Positions 15,748 through 23,728 of a stretch of DNA of 51,525 nucleotides are shown one piece after another; position 1 is the first letter of the stretch, and each line of letters begins with the position of its first letter. Position numbers and translations under genes: made by a program. The stretch is taken from assembly GCA_900544975.1 (NCBI GenBank), contig UQXI01000020.1, forward strand, positions 1 to 51,525. Reading direction: 5' to 3'. The notes below the pieces were generated by a model. The model made no database searches and had not been told where the DNA came from. It saw nothing but the letters and a program-made list of their open reading frames with translations. The DNA is from an uncultured Eubacteriales bacterium (GTDB lineage: Bacteria > Bacillota > Clostridia > Oscillospirales > Oscillospiraceae).

Positions 15748-17754
15748 TTACCCCCGTTTGCCTAAGGTTTCCGTGCTCCAAAGTAGAAGGCTGCTCCAGA
15801 TGCACAGGGCTGCGGTTCGAATTGTGGTGAGCAGGAGCCACAGCCCCAGGATGCTGATTCCCCGAGGCAGGCTCTCCAGGAAGGACAGGCAGCAGGCCGG
15901 GGCATGGAGATAGGGGAGGCTCCCGTAGCTGCGCACCAGCTGGACCAGCTGGATGCCCCATACGCTCACGCTGAAGATGGCCGTCAGAATCCAGGCAGCT
16001 CCGTGACGGCGACGGCGGAGGGGTCTCCGCCCCTGGGGGGTTGCCCGGCAGGTGCGTCCCATACCGGTTCGCCGTTCTGCGCCGGATTGTGTGCCAAACA
16101 GGAGGACCAGGGTCAAAAGGCATACCAGAAGTAGGGAAGTGCTCCGGGCGCTGTCGGGACTCAGAAGCTCCCGGTAAACCCAGTGAGGCAGCACGTAGCT
16201 GCCGGGTTGGGTGGACAAAGTTTCCACATGGGCCTGGTACTGCTCCAGAGCTTGGGCCTGGGCTTGGAGGTCTCCAGCTTGCAGGGCGCTGATTTCGTAA
16301 CTCCCGTCGTAAGCCTCGCCGGTTTCGTAGCGTTCCTGAAGCGCGTCCCATTGCGCCTGCTGCTCTGCCAGACGGCTGCGCCGCTTGGCGAGATAATCCT
16401 GGGTTTCCTGGCCCACAGGGCCTTGGCTTTGGCGATAGTAGCTTTCCAGGTTCACCTCCACCGGGTCGCTGGTACCCAGGCCTGGGGACTGGGCCAGGAG
16501 GGCGGCCAGTGCAAGGGCGGCCAAGAGGACGAGAGCGCCTCGCCCTACCGCCAGGGTTTTGTACAGCTCATGGCCCAGGAGGCTGGTGTGTCGGGCCAGG
16601 GGGGCAAACATGCGGTGTGTTCGGTCCAAGAGCCGATTAACCCATCCATAGCCGGAGACCGGTTTCCGATGCCGGTAGACGACGCCAATGCCCAGGAGCA
16701 TTGGCATACTCAGGAGAAGGCCCGCCCCGAGGACGAGGGACAATTGCCCCACAGGGCGCCCCAGAAGGTTGAGATTGCAGTAGCTGGTCACCAAGGTGCG
16801 GGGGTGGAGCCAGGAAAAGAGATTTGCCTTCTGCAGCAGCGCTGTCTCCGGCAGTCTGCGGTACAGGGCATATTCCCCAGCCAGAGCCAATGCCCAGGCC
16901 GGCCCCACCAGTCGCCGGTCCGCCACCGTCTCCTGAAGGAACCAGAGGACGCCCCCCAGGAAGAACGCGCCCAGGGTCCGGAGGACCAGGTAAAAGAGCC
17001 AAAAGCCGCCGATGGTCATGGGGTATGTAAAGTTTTGAAATAGAGAAACGGACTGGAGCACCCGGTTCAGCTCGTCCAGGCCGCCGTACATCCAGTAGGC
17101 GTGACTCAGCTCGACACAGGTGAGAACGGCAGAACCCAGCAGCGCCGCCAGGGCCACGGTGCACAACCGCCAGACCGGCAGTCCCAGGCGGCCGGAGGGG
17201 CTTGCGCAGACTAGATTCCACAGCCCTCGCTTCCGCTCCTCTAAAAAGGAGGATACCACCAGGGCCATGTATGCCCCCAGGAGCCAGTCCGAAAGATCTA
17301 CCCCCAGGACCTGCTCTACGGCCCGGTCATGCCCTGGCGTGACCTCCAATCCCTCCAGCCGCCGGTAATCCGAGGCGGTCTTTTGGATGTTGGCCTGGGA
17401 ATAGGGGGAACCGGCAAAGATACTGACGGAGGACATGTGTTCCGCCTGTGCCTGCACCTCCTCCAGCCGGGTGGAAAAACCCAGGAGATATTCCACTTGA
17501 TTCCGCAGCAGGCCATAGCACATCCGGTCGGAAAAGCTCCGGTTGGGGCTTTCCAGGATGCGGTTCAGCCGGGTATGAAGCGCCTCCAGGGATTCGCCCT
17601 GATGAGCGGTTAGAAACTGTTCGGTCTTGACCTGGGCCAGGCTGGTGTTCCGTTGTGGGGTGATGCGGATCAGGTTTACCAGGCACAGACCGGCCAGAAC
17701 CAGCAGCCCCAAAAGCCGCCTCCGGCTGAAGATCACGCGTTTGATCTCTTCCAA
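15748..17754 (-). CDS. Large ABC-2-type membrane permease
   Basis: A 668-residue integral membrane protein with about ten or more predicted spans. One span is near the N-terminus (LLGLLVLAGLCLVNLI), followed by an extracytoplasmic coiled region (~30-150) and a block of hydrophobic segments in the middle. A second soluble Gln/Glu-rich stretch comes next (YYRQSQGPVGQETQDYLAKR), then a C-terminal block of three spans. The repeated span/soluble/span layout suggests two ABC-2-like halves in one chain. Start is TTG at 17754 with GGGAG about ten bases before. Paired with the ATPase gene downstream. Lactococcin-972-type loci also have a large associated membrane protein of this size; no homology is claimed. 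Confidence 0.8.
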   Translation of the reverse strand: MEEIKRVIFSRRRLLGLLVLAGLCLVNLIRITPQRNTSLAQVKTEQFLTAHQGESLEALHTRLNRILESPNRSFSDRMCYGLLRNQVEYLLGFSTRLEEVQAQAEHMSSVSIFAGSPYSQANIQKTASDYRRLEGLEVTPGHDRAVEQVLGVDLSDWLLGAYMALVVSSFLEERKRGLWNLVCASPSGRLGLPVWRLCTVALAALLGSAVLTCVELSHAYWMYGGLDELNRVLQSVSLFQNFTYPMTIGGFWLFYLVLRTLGAFFLGGVLWFLQETVADRRLVGPAWALALAGEYALYRRLPETALLQKANLFSWLHPRTLVTSYCNLNLLGRPVGQLSLVLGAGLLLSMPMLLGIGVVYRHRKPVSGYGWVNRLLDRTHRMFAPLARHTSLLGHELYKTLAVGRGALVLLAALALAALLAQSPGLGTSDPVEVNLESYYRQSQGPVGQETQDYLAKRRSRLAEQQAQWDALQERYETGEAYDGSYEISALQAGDLQAQAQALEQYQAHVETLSTQPGSYVLPHWVYRELLSPDSARSTSLLLVCLLTLVLLFGTQSGAERRTGMGRTCRATPQGRRPLRRRRHGAAWILTAIFSVSVWGIQLVQLVRSYGSLPYLHAPACCLSFLESLPRGISILGLWLLLTTIRTAALCIWSSLLLWSTETLGKRG

Positions 17755-17817
17755 AGAACCACTCCCTTCCTAGAGCAGGGTGATTGCAAACACATGGGAT
17801 GCTGCCGGGCTGTGCGA

Positions 17818-19005
17818 TTACCCGGGGAATGCAAATAGGCGGGTCATTTGCAGCGTGTTCTCACCTGGGAGGACCTGGTACAGGCACCGCTGGTCCTGGA
17901 GCTTGATTTGGAAAAAGATCCGGTCGGAGGCCACAGCCACGGGCCGGAGGGTTTGCAACAGTGGCCCCTGGGCCAGTTCTTCCGGCAGGGAGACCGGACG
18001 CCACTGCTCCCCGTCATACAGCGTCATGGCTTGTACCCGGTCCACGGGCTCCTCCTGATGGGCCAGGGGACGGGACAGGAGGGTGGACTCCACAGCATAC
18101 TGCTCCGTCAGCTGCCAACCCCAGGCGTTTTCCAGCTGTGCATCCAGCGCTTTGGTCTCCTGGCCGGTGGTGAGGTTCACATCATAATACCCGTCTCCCG
18201 GCCGGTAGATCCGCAGAGTTTCTCCAGAGAGATAGGAGCCGGTGAAATCCAGGTCCATCAGACTGCCCAGCTTGGAAACGTCTCCCAGGCGTTCCAACCC
18301 ATTAGCAGTGGGGCGGTACAGGGTATACGCCCAGTTTTCTTGGCTGTCGTCCAGGCAGAAATAGAGGGCCGTATCGCCGCCCATGTTCTCATACCGGGTG
18401 ACGGACCCCAGCCAGGAGGGGAGCTGCTCCATGGCGCCGGTAAAGAGCTCCTGCTCACCCGTTTCGTCCACCCGCACCATGCGGGTGTCAAAGGCGCCGC
18501 CTTCGTTCATTCGGCAGTACATGGCAATCAGCTGATCCCCCAGGAGGCAGAACCGGTCCGAGCCTCCTGCATCGGAGAGGGAGCCGGGGATGGTGTAGGC
18601 CACCTTTCGGTCTCCACCGTCGTAGGCCATGCTGGCCAGAACCGTGCCAGCCGCTTCGTCAGGATGGTAGCGGGAGTTGCTGTCGCAGAAATAGAGCCGC
18701 CCTTCCCGCAGGACAAATCTGCCGTCGTTGGGCAGGTATGCCTGGCAGTCTGGCCCACTATGGCTGCAATCCGGACGACTGCATACTGGGGCCCACTGGG
18801 TCAGGTCTGCCCGATCTGCGTAGTACAAAATATTACCTGTGGTGTAATAAAATCCGGTTTCTGTTTCCGCCATCAGGTAGGCGCTGGTTTGGGCGCAGAG
18901 GGTGGTGTCTACCGGTATGTCCGGCGTGTCTGGAGTGTCCTGCTTACAGCTGGCAAGGGACAGGACCAGCAGAGCAGACAGGGCCATAGTCCATATTTTT
19001 TTCAT
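17818..19005 (-). CDS. Lipoprotein paralogue 1 with CX4CXH..C motif
   Basis: A 395-residue exported lipoprotein: signal peptide MKKIWTMALSALLVLSLASC with lipobox LASC and lipidation Cys20. The mature part has repeated short Tyr-rich strands (YYTTGNILYYADRADLTQW, RDGRLYFC-like), suggesting a beta-propeller or beta-rich fold. The motif CSRPDCSHSGPDC (Cys-x4-Cys-x-His-x4-Cys) is shared with the two paralogues downstream in this list and could bind metal or form disulfides. It ends with IYRPGDGYYDVNLTTGQ and a C-terminal beta segment. The start at 19005 is chosen for the signal peptide and GAGGAGG upstream. It is the most divergent of the three. Function unknown; probably a surface partner of the operon's transporter or secreted proteins. 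Confidence 0.85.
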   Translation of the reverse strand: MKKIWTMALSALLVLSLASCKQDTPDTPDIPVDTTLCAQTSAYLMAETETGFYYTTGNILYYADRADLTQWAPVCSRPDCSHSGPDCQAYLPNDGRFVLREGRLYFCDSNSRYHPDEAAGTVLASMAYDGGDRKVAYTIPGSLSDAGGSDRFCLLGDQLIAMYCRMNEGGAFDTRMVRVDETGEQELFTGAMEQLPSWLGSVTRYENMGGDTALYFCLDDSQENWAYTLYRPTANGLERLGDVSKLGSLMDLDFTGSYLSGETLRIYRPGDGYYDVNLTTGQETKALDAQLENAWGWQLTEQYAVESTLLSRPLAHQEEPVDRVQAMTLYDGEQWRPVSLPEELAQGPLLQTLRPVAVASDRIFFQIKLQDQRCLYQVLPGENTLQMTRLFAFPG

Positions 19006-19123
19006 GAAAATCGCCTCCTCATTGAGTTGTGATTTGATAGGATGTGGTGGATATGGAGCTTTGGAATGAGAGCTATTTCTGCACGGTATTGCGATAAAGA
19101 AAAAGAGCGGTAAGATATCGGCT

Positions 19124-20323
19124 CTACCAGTCATAGGAAGTCAGAAATGTAAGCTGGTACGCTTCTTCATTCAGCAGCAGCTGATACAGCCGGGTATGCC
19201 CAGGATTTGAAACATCTGAAAATGTAAAGAAAACGCGGTCTGAGGCAACTGCCAGGGGAGTAAGCCAGGGGGCCCCTGTTGCTTGTGTCAATTCTTTTGG
19301 TAGAGTGACAGGGTTCCAAGATTCTCCATCGTAGAACAACATGGCGTGGGGACCGTCTTTCATCTCCAGTTGCTGTTCCGGGCGGTTGAACAGCAGGGGA
19401 GACTCCAGAATATATTGGTCAGTCAAATGCCAGCCCCAGCCGTCTTCCATTTGAACGTCCATAGTTTTGGTCTGCTCCCCGGTGGCCAGGTTGATGTCAT
19501 AATAACCGTCGTTGGGCCGATAGACTTGGAGAATATCCCCGGTGAGATAAGCGCCGGCCATGTCGCAGCTGGCCAAAGTTCCAAGACCCAGCCCGGCAGT
19601 GTCACCAATGGGTTCCAGCCCTGTTTCAGTGAACCGATACAGGACGGTGCCAAAGCCGCTGTCATCCAGGTTGTAGAGAACGGCAGGATCACCCCCAACG
19701 TATTCAGAGGCGGTGACTGTGCCTAGGAACCGGGGTATATTTTCGGAGTGGCCTTCTGCCAAGATTTGAATTCCTTCGGAGGTATATTGAGCTGCATAAT
19801 TTTCAAAAACACCAGAGCTATTCATATAGCTATAAAATAAAACTATACGGTCATGTAAGAAGCAGTTTCTCCACTGCCTATTGGAACCCTGTTGATCAGA
19901 ATTGAAGACTACATGTTCCAATTTCCGCTCACCACCACTGATCGGCATACTGACAAGTACAGTGCCACTATGTCCTTTCTCATAGAGTCCGTAGCTTTCA
20001 CAGAGGTAAATTCTGTCATGATATAGCTGAAATCCGCTGCCCGACATATTTGCATCACAATCCGGGGATTTTAAATCATGTGTGCAGTTGGGCTTGCTAC
20101 ATACTGGGAGCCATTTGGTTAAATCTGATTTATCAGCATAGTATAGATAGCCTGTAAACAGCGAATAAAACCCCAAGTCTGTCTCAGCCATAGTATGATT
20201 GCTGGTAATCGCGCAGCGGGCAAATTTGTCAGAGGAGATTTCTCCCATGGGAGGTTGTGAAGTGCAGCCAAACAATGCGAGGCAGAGAGTAGCGAGCAGG
20301 AACAATATGATCACTCGTTTCAT
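19124..20323 (-). CDS. Lipoprotein paralogue 2
   Basis: A 399-residue lipoprotein with signal peptide MKRVIILFLLATLCLALFGC and lipobox LFGC. It shares with paralogue 3 long identical stretches, for example QVYRPNDGYYDINLATG and GWGWHLTDQYILESPLLFN, and with all three the CX4CXH...C motif (CSKPNCTHDLKSPDC). Tyr-rich beta strands recur along the chain. The start at 20323 gives the signal peptide and has AGGAGGGC upstream; the frame extends further 5' but without coding signals. It lies between a secreted-protein gene and paralogue 1. Function unknown; a receptor, immunity or chaperone role at the cell surface is possible. Confidence 0.85.
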   Translation of the reverse strand: MKRVIILFLLATLCLALFGCTSQPPMGEISSDKFARCAITSNHTMAETDLGFYSLFTGYLYYADKSDLTKWLPVCSKPNCTHDLKSPDCDANMSGSGFQLYHDRIYLCESYGLYEKGHSGTVLVSMPISGGERKLEHVVFNSDQQGSNRQWRNCFLHDRIVLFYSYMNSSGVFENYAAQYTSEGIQILAEGHSENIPRFLGTVTASEYVGGDPAVLYNLDDSGFGTVLYRFTETGLEPIGDTAGLGLGTLASCDMAGAYLTGDILQVYRPNDGYYDINLATGEQTKTMDVQMEDGWGWHLTDQYILESPLLFNRPEQQLEMKDGPHAMLFYDGESWNPVTLPKELTQATGAPWLTPLAVASDRVFFTFSDVSNPGHTRLYQLLLNEEAYQLTFLTSYDW

Positions 20324-20347
20324 ATTGGAAGCCCTCCTTCGGTGAGA

Positions 20348-20379
20348 CTGCTCCTCACACAGCAAGGCGCGAGGAGCAG
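20348..20379 (-). other. Stem-loop between a secreted-protein gene and lipoprotein 2
   Basis: CTGCTCCTC (20348-20356) pairs with GAGGAGCAG (20371-20379). It lies in the gap after the small secreted gene at 20403-20762. It has no T-run, so it may act as an mRNA stability or partial termination element that lets the secreted protein exceed the lipoprotein. Confidence 0.5.
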
Positions 20380-20402
20380 AGAAGGTATTGCGGAGTATAA
20401 GT

Positions 20403-20762
20403 TTAATTGGTAGAGGAAAACAGGTCATTAATTAGTGACCCGTTAATATAGTGGTGAGACCACATTCTGAACGATGACAGGCTCATTGGTATATTAAAGG
20501 AAACGCTGCCAGCTCCTTCCAATGGTCCAATGTTTGTATAGAGAGGACCGGTGGTGTAGCGATAGATTTCAGCGCTTACCTTTGTTGTGTAACTTCGGTT
20601 GGTAACGGAAGTTCTAGCATAAGCTTCTCCGTCCTCGCATGTTCCTACGAGTTCATAATAGTAATCGCCATAGAAGCCCTCACGGAATGCGGCTGAAGCG
20701 GAAATAGAAGAGATAAGGAGAGCCAAGGATAGCATCAACGCGACCGCAAACATTCTTTTCAT
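20403..20762 (-). CDS. Small secreted Tyr-rich protein A
   Basis: A 119-residue protein with a clear signal peptide (MKRMFAVALMLSLALLISSISASAA, predicted cleavage before FREGFYG). The mature ~95 residues are Tyr- and Ser-rich and likely all-beta: GDYYYELVGTC, YTTKVSAEIYRYTTG, and an end segment SHHYINGSLINDLF. These match two paralogues in the same operon (YYYELVATC, YTAKVSADIYRY, SYHHINGVHIDSL). Only one Cys is in the mature part. It lies 12 bases upstream of lipoprotein 3 end and before lipoprotein 2. No known family recognised; size, export and operon context suggest a bacteriocin-like or signalling protein, as inference. Confidence 0.75.
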   Translation of the reverse strand: MKRMFAVALMLSLALLISSISASAAFREGFYGDYYYELVGTCEDGEAYARTSVTNRSYTTKVSAEIYRYTTGPLYTNIGPLEGAGSVSFNIPMSLSSFRMWSHHYINGSLINDLFSSTN

Positions 20763-20774
20763 ATATTTTGCACC

Positions 20775-21977
20775 CTATATATCAAATTTCATTAAGCACA
20801 TAGGTACAAGCTCTGGATTTTCTTGATCAAGAATTAAGTAATACCAGTTAGTTTTATTGTTAGTATAATCATCGAATGTAAAAACAACACGGTCCGAGGT
20901 TACACACTTGGGAAATAGTCGGTTTGTGCCGGAAATCTGTGCGATCTCCGCTGGCAGGGTAACAGATTTCCAGGTTTCCCCATCATATAGCAGCATCGAA
21001 TGAGGACCTGCTTGTATCTCCAGTCTTTGTTCCGGCCGATTAAAGAGAACTGGTGATTCCAGAATATACTGGTCTGTCAAATGCCAGCCCCAACTGTCTT
21101 CCATCTGGACGTCCATGGTTTTGGTTTGTGCTCCTGTGGTCAGGTTTATGTCGTAGTACCCATCATTGGGACGGTAGACCTGGAGAACATTTCCCGTAAG
21201 GTAAGCGCCTGTCATATCACAGTTTACCAAATCCCCCAGTCCCAGATTGGCGGTGTCTGCAATGGGGACGAGTTCACTTTCGGTTAACCGGTAGAGCATG
21301 GTACCAAAACCACCATTATCCGAGTCTAAGCAATAGAGCACGGCGGTGTCACCACCCACCTTTTCGGAGGCGGTCACGGTGCCCAGGAAACTGGGCATAT
21401 TTTCTGTCCGACCTTCGGCCAAGATTTGGTCACCTTCAGGGGTAACTTGTATGACATAGTTATGAAATGTGCCTGACTCGTCCATGCAAGCGCAAAATAG
21501 TAACATTCTGTCCGCCAGGCAGCAGTTTCGCCACTGCAGCACATGCTCTTGGCTGGGGAAGGAAATCGTATGTTCAATTTTTCTATCTCCCCCACTTGGT
21601 GACATGCTTAAAATTAAGAGATCGTAGCTTCCGCCGTGGTTGGAATCACTATCACAGTAGTAAATCCGATTTTGCTGTAGATAGAATCCACTGCCAGATA
21701 TTCTGGCGTCGCACTCAAGGGCCCTTTGGGTATGGTCACAATTTGGCTTATTGCAAACCGGGGTCCAATTGCTCAGATTGTCTTTGTCAGCATAATACAA
21801 GTGACCCAAAAAGCTGGTGTATATTCCATCCTCAGTTTCGGCCATGCTATAACTACTGGTAGTAGCACAAAGTGCATACTTGCTAGATGAAACGGATGAT
21901 TGAGGTGAGTTGTGGCTACAACCGAATAAAGATACAAGTAAACATGAAATCAAAAAAACAGTCAGACGTTTCGCCAT
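20775..21977 (-). CDS. Lipoprotein paralogue 3
   Basis: A 400-residue lipoprotein starting MAKRLTVFLISCLLVSLFGC with lipobox LFGC and GGAGG eight bases before the ATG. It is close to paralogue 2 over most of its length (YALCATTSSYSMAETEDGIY, CNKPNCDHTQRALEC, VYRPNDGYYDINLTTGAQTKTMD). The CX4CXHX6C motif sits about 100 residues from the start. The mature part is beta-rich. It is flanked by secreted proteins A and B, giving an alternating secreted-protein/lipoprotein pattern in the operon. Tandem duplication of a pair is the likely history. No function can be assigned. Confidence 0.85.
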   Translation of the reverse strand: MAKRLTVFLISCLLVSLFGCSHNSPQSSVSSSKYALCATTSSYSMAETEDGIYTSFLGHLYYADKDNLSNWTPVCNKPNCDHTQRALECDARISGSGFYLQQNRIYYCDSDSNHGGSYDLLILSMSPSGGDRKIEHTISFPSQEHVLQWRNCCLADRMLLFCACMDESGTFHNYVIQVTPEGDQILAEGRTENMPSFLGTVTASEKVGGDTAVLYCLDSDNGGFGTMLYRLTESELVPIADTANLGLGDLVNCDMTGAYLTGNVLQVYRPNDGYYDINLTTGAQTKTMDVQMEDSWGWHLTDQYILESPVLFNRPEQRLEIQAGPHSMLLYDGETWKSVTLPAEIAQISGTNRLFPKCVTSDRVVFTFDDYTNNKTNWYYLILDQENPELVPMCLMKFDI

Positions 21978-22000
21978 AAAAATAGCCTCCGTTTTAGATA

Positions 22001-22032
22001 CAGAATCGCCCCGCACTTGGGGGGCGATTCTG
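22001..22032 (-). other. Perfect 12-bp stem-loop between secreted protein B and lipoprotein 3
   Basis: CAGAATCGCCCC (22001-22012) pairs exactly with GGGGCGATTCTG (22021-22032), with an eight-base loop and no T-run. It occupies the same position as the stem-loop at 20348-20379: after a secreted-protein gene and before a lipoprotein gene. Confidence 0.6.
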
Positions 22033-22058
22033 CTTAGTAGAGTTTCTGATCTATGATA

Positions 22059-22418
22059 TTAACTATTATCTGCCCGGAGGCTGTCTATGTGCACGCCGTT
22101 GATATGATGATAAGATATAATAAATAGGGGTAAGAAACTAAATGTGCTGTTCAGCGAGATACTTGATTTTGCAGACTCTGGCCCCATAGTTGTATACCAC
22201 TCACCACCGCTATAGCGATAAATATCGGCAGATACCTTCGCTGTGTACGAGCGACTTTCACAGGAGGTACGGATATAAACGTCATTTCCGCTGCAAGTTG
22301 CGACCAATTCGTAATAGTAGCCATTATAGCTACCATCACGGTAAGCGGCTGCTGCTGAAAGGGAAGAGGCGAGGAGAACCAGGGCTAACATCAGAGCGAT
22401 TGCTGCTTTTCTACGCAT
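22059..22418 (-). CDS. Small secreted Tyr-rich protein B
   Basis: A 119-residue paralogue of protein A with signal peptide MRRKAAIALMLALVLLASSL and predicted cleavage after SAAAA. The mature part starts YRDGSYNGYYYELVATC and includes SCESRSYTAKVSADIYRY and SYHHINGVHIDSLRADNS. It has two mature cysteines, whereas protein A has one. The start at 22418 is supported by TGGAGGA upstream; the longer frame from 22454 overlaps the previous gene. Second gene of the operon. Confidence 0.75.
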   Translation of the reverse strand: MRRKAAIALMLALVLLASSLSAAAAYRDGSYNGYYYELVATCSGNDVYIRTSCESRSYTAKVSADIYRYSGGEWYTTMGPESAKSSISLNSTFSFLPLFIISYHHINGVHIDSLRADNS

Positions 22419-22450
22419 AAATTTTCCTCCATTCTTAAGTTGAGAGTCTG

Positions 22451-22834
22451 TCACTGCTTGCCGTGGGCAAGCAGACTTCTGACTTGCACGCCGTTTACAT
22501 AATGGTACGAAACGAGATAAGCTAGTTGGTAATATGTAGTGCCAGAAACGGAAGCAGAACGGGTATGGGATTTGTCGGAATAGATGGTGGACTGGTACAT
22601 GGCGTCCTCGCCCTGGCCCATATACCGGTACAGGGCTGCATCGGCGCGGACTTTGTAGGTGGTGCTTTCGCAGTAGGTGGAAGCAGAATAACTTTCGCTG
22701 TTGCAGGTGGCGGAAACCTCATAATAGCTTCCACCATACGTGCCGTAATCAGAGCTGCTGCCTGCGGAGACCGGGATGATGGCGACAAGCAGTGCAATGG
22801 CTACGGCCAGGGTTACAATTGCTTTTCGTTTCAT
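22451..22834 (-). CDS. Small secreted Tyr/Ser-rich protein C, first large gene of the operon
   Basis: A 127-residue secreted protein with signal peptide MKRKAIVTLAVAIALLVAII and cleavage near PVSAG. Mature motifs align with A and B: YGGSYYEVSATC, CESTTYKVRADAALYRY, and LVSYHYVNGVQVRSL at the C-terminus. It is the most divergent paralogue and is Ser-rich. AAAGGAG lies ten bases before the ATG at 22834. It is the promoter-proximal member of the operon, transcribed from 23006-23034, and so is probably the most highly expressed. Confidence 0.75.
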   Translation of the reverse strand: MKRKAIVTLAVAIALLVAIIPVSAGSSSDYGTYGGSYYEVSATCNSESYSASTYCESTTYKVRADAALYRYMGQGEDAMYQSTIYSDKSHTRSASVSGTTYYQLAYLVSYHYVNGVQVRSLLAHGKQ

Positions 22835-22905
22835 GCTTTGGGTGCTCCTTTCCACGTTTTGACGGCCATGATCCACTCTTTACCTAATCGTAACCTGGCG
22901 ATGTA

Positions 22906-22992
22906 TCATGGCGTTCCACCGCTGTTACAGTTTACAACCCTCCCTTTTAAAATATTGAGAAGCACATGGACATTCTGAGTTGAGTCGTTCAT
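22906..22992 (-). CDS. Possible 28-residue leader ORF at the head of the operon
   Basis: Directly after the promoter there is GAGGTAGGG, then ATG and 28 codons (MNDSTQNVHVLLNILKGRVV...) before TGA. The ATG lies within a short inverted repeat (CATGTGC at 22990-22996, GCACATG at 22962-22968). It has no signal peptide or known family. It may be a leader peptide, or chance. Confidence 0.25.
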   Translation of the reverse strand: MNDSTQNVHVLLNILKGRVVNCNSGGTP

Positions 22993-23005
22993 GTGCCCTA
23001 CCTCT

Positions 23006-23034
23006 ATTCTACGGGATAGCGTTCTGGATGTCAA
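23006..23034 (-). promoter_or_regulatory. Strong predicted promoter of the lipoprotein/secreted-protein/ABC operon
   Basis: Read on the minus strand: consensus TTGACA (23034-23029), a 17-base spacer and TAGAAT (23011-23006). It faces the operon, with a leader of about 165 bases before secreted protein C. The 23035-23188 stretch upstream of it is A/T-rich and holds no gene. Confidence 0.8.
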
Positions 23035-23269
23035 GTAAAATTTGTAAAAAAAGTGCAAAAATGGAAAAAGCTGGAAAATCCTCTCCTAATTAGAAATAGC
23101 GCTGAGTTCATTTTTGAATTTCTTTATGTGGTGCGGCAAATCTCACAGGCAAGTTGTGTGTTTCTTCCATATTCCCACGCCGTCACAATGTGTTATAACC
23201 GCTAAAATATTACGATTTGCGTTGGGGCAAGATTTCCCATTGAGAGAATACGATCCGGGTTGCGATCCC

Positions 23270-23377
23270 GTAGAGGTGGATTGATGTGTCCGTTCTATGG
23301 AAACACTGTACGGATTCCTCTGATTTTCAACGAATCTTAAATGCCTACCACAGGCGGACACATGGGTCCGCCCCTAC
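23270..23377 (+). repeat. 108-bp palindromic intergenic repeat, copy C (left end degenerate)
   Basis: The right terminus (GGCGGACACATGGGTCC then GCCCCTAC) is intact, the left is decayed (GTAGAGGTGGATTGATGTGT). About 80 bases before it, the sequence TAAAATATTACGATTTG matches the same flank ahead of copy A (7809-7825), so the shared unit extends beyond the 108 bases. Confidence 0.75.
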
Positions 23378-23508
23378 GGCAGGTAGCAGGATGGTCAGAA
23401 AAGGACCGACGCATTTTGTCATTTAAATTTCCCATTTCAGGCGGAGATTGTGCAGATTCTACATCAACTCCGGCAGAATCCGTTTCAGCACAATGTTGTG
23501 ATATGCCC

Positions 23509-23616
23509 GTAGGGGCGGACCCATGTGTCCGCCCGTGGTAGGCATTACGAATTCGCCGAACGTGGGAGAGAATTGCAAGGTGTTTCTGCCGGGCGGACAC
23601 ATAGGTCCGCCCCTAC
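23509..23616 (-). repeat. 108-bp palindromic intergenic repeat, copy D (intact, inverted)
   Basis: Both palindromic termini are present, and the interior reads in the opposite direction to copies A-C (GTAGGCATTACGAATTCGCC). It starts exactly 239 bases after copy C, the same offset as A to B. The flanks after C and after D share GGCAGGTxGCAGGATGGTCAG. The whole gap 23035-23728 holds no supported gene. Confidence 0.85.
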
Positions 23617-23688
23617 GGCAGGTGGCAGGATGGTCAGAAAAGACCGACGTATTCTGTCATTTGAGTACCACATCTTCGTATCTCCAGC

Positions 23689-23718
23689 AAAAGGGCCTGT
23701 TGCGTTTGCAACAGGCCC
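23689..23718 (-). terminator. Rho-independent terminator of the SLH-subtilase gene
   Basis: GGGCCTGTTGC (23693-23703) and GCAACAGGCCC (23708-23718) form a perfect stem with a four-base loop. On the minus strand it is followed by TTTTGC. It lies ten bases beyond the subtilase stop. Confidence 0.8.
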
Positions 23719-23728
23719 AGGGGTACGA

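Noticed and set aside
16183..17043. Plus-strand frame opposite the ABC permease
   Set aside because: Antisense to a membrane protein gene; composition typical of a shadow frame.
22451..22834. Calling the small secreted proteins lactococcin-972-type bacteriocins
   Set aside because: Size, export and gene context agree, but I cannot align the hallmark residues of that family.
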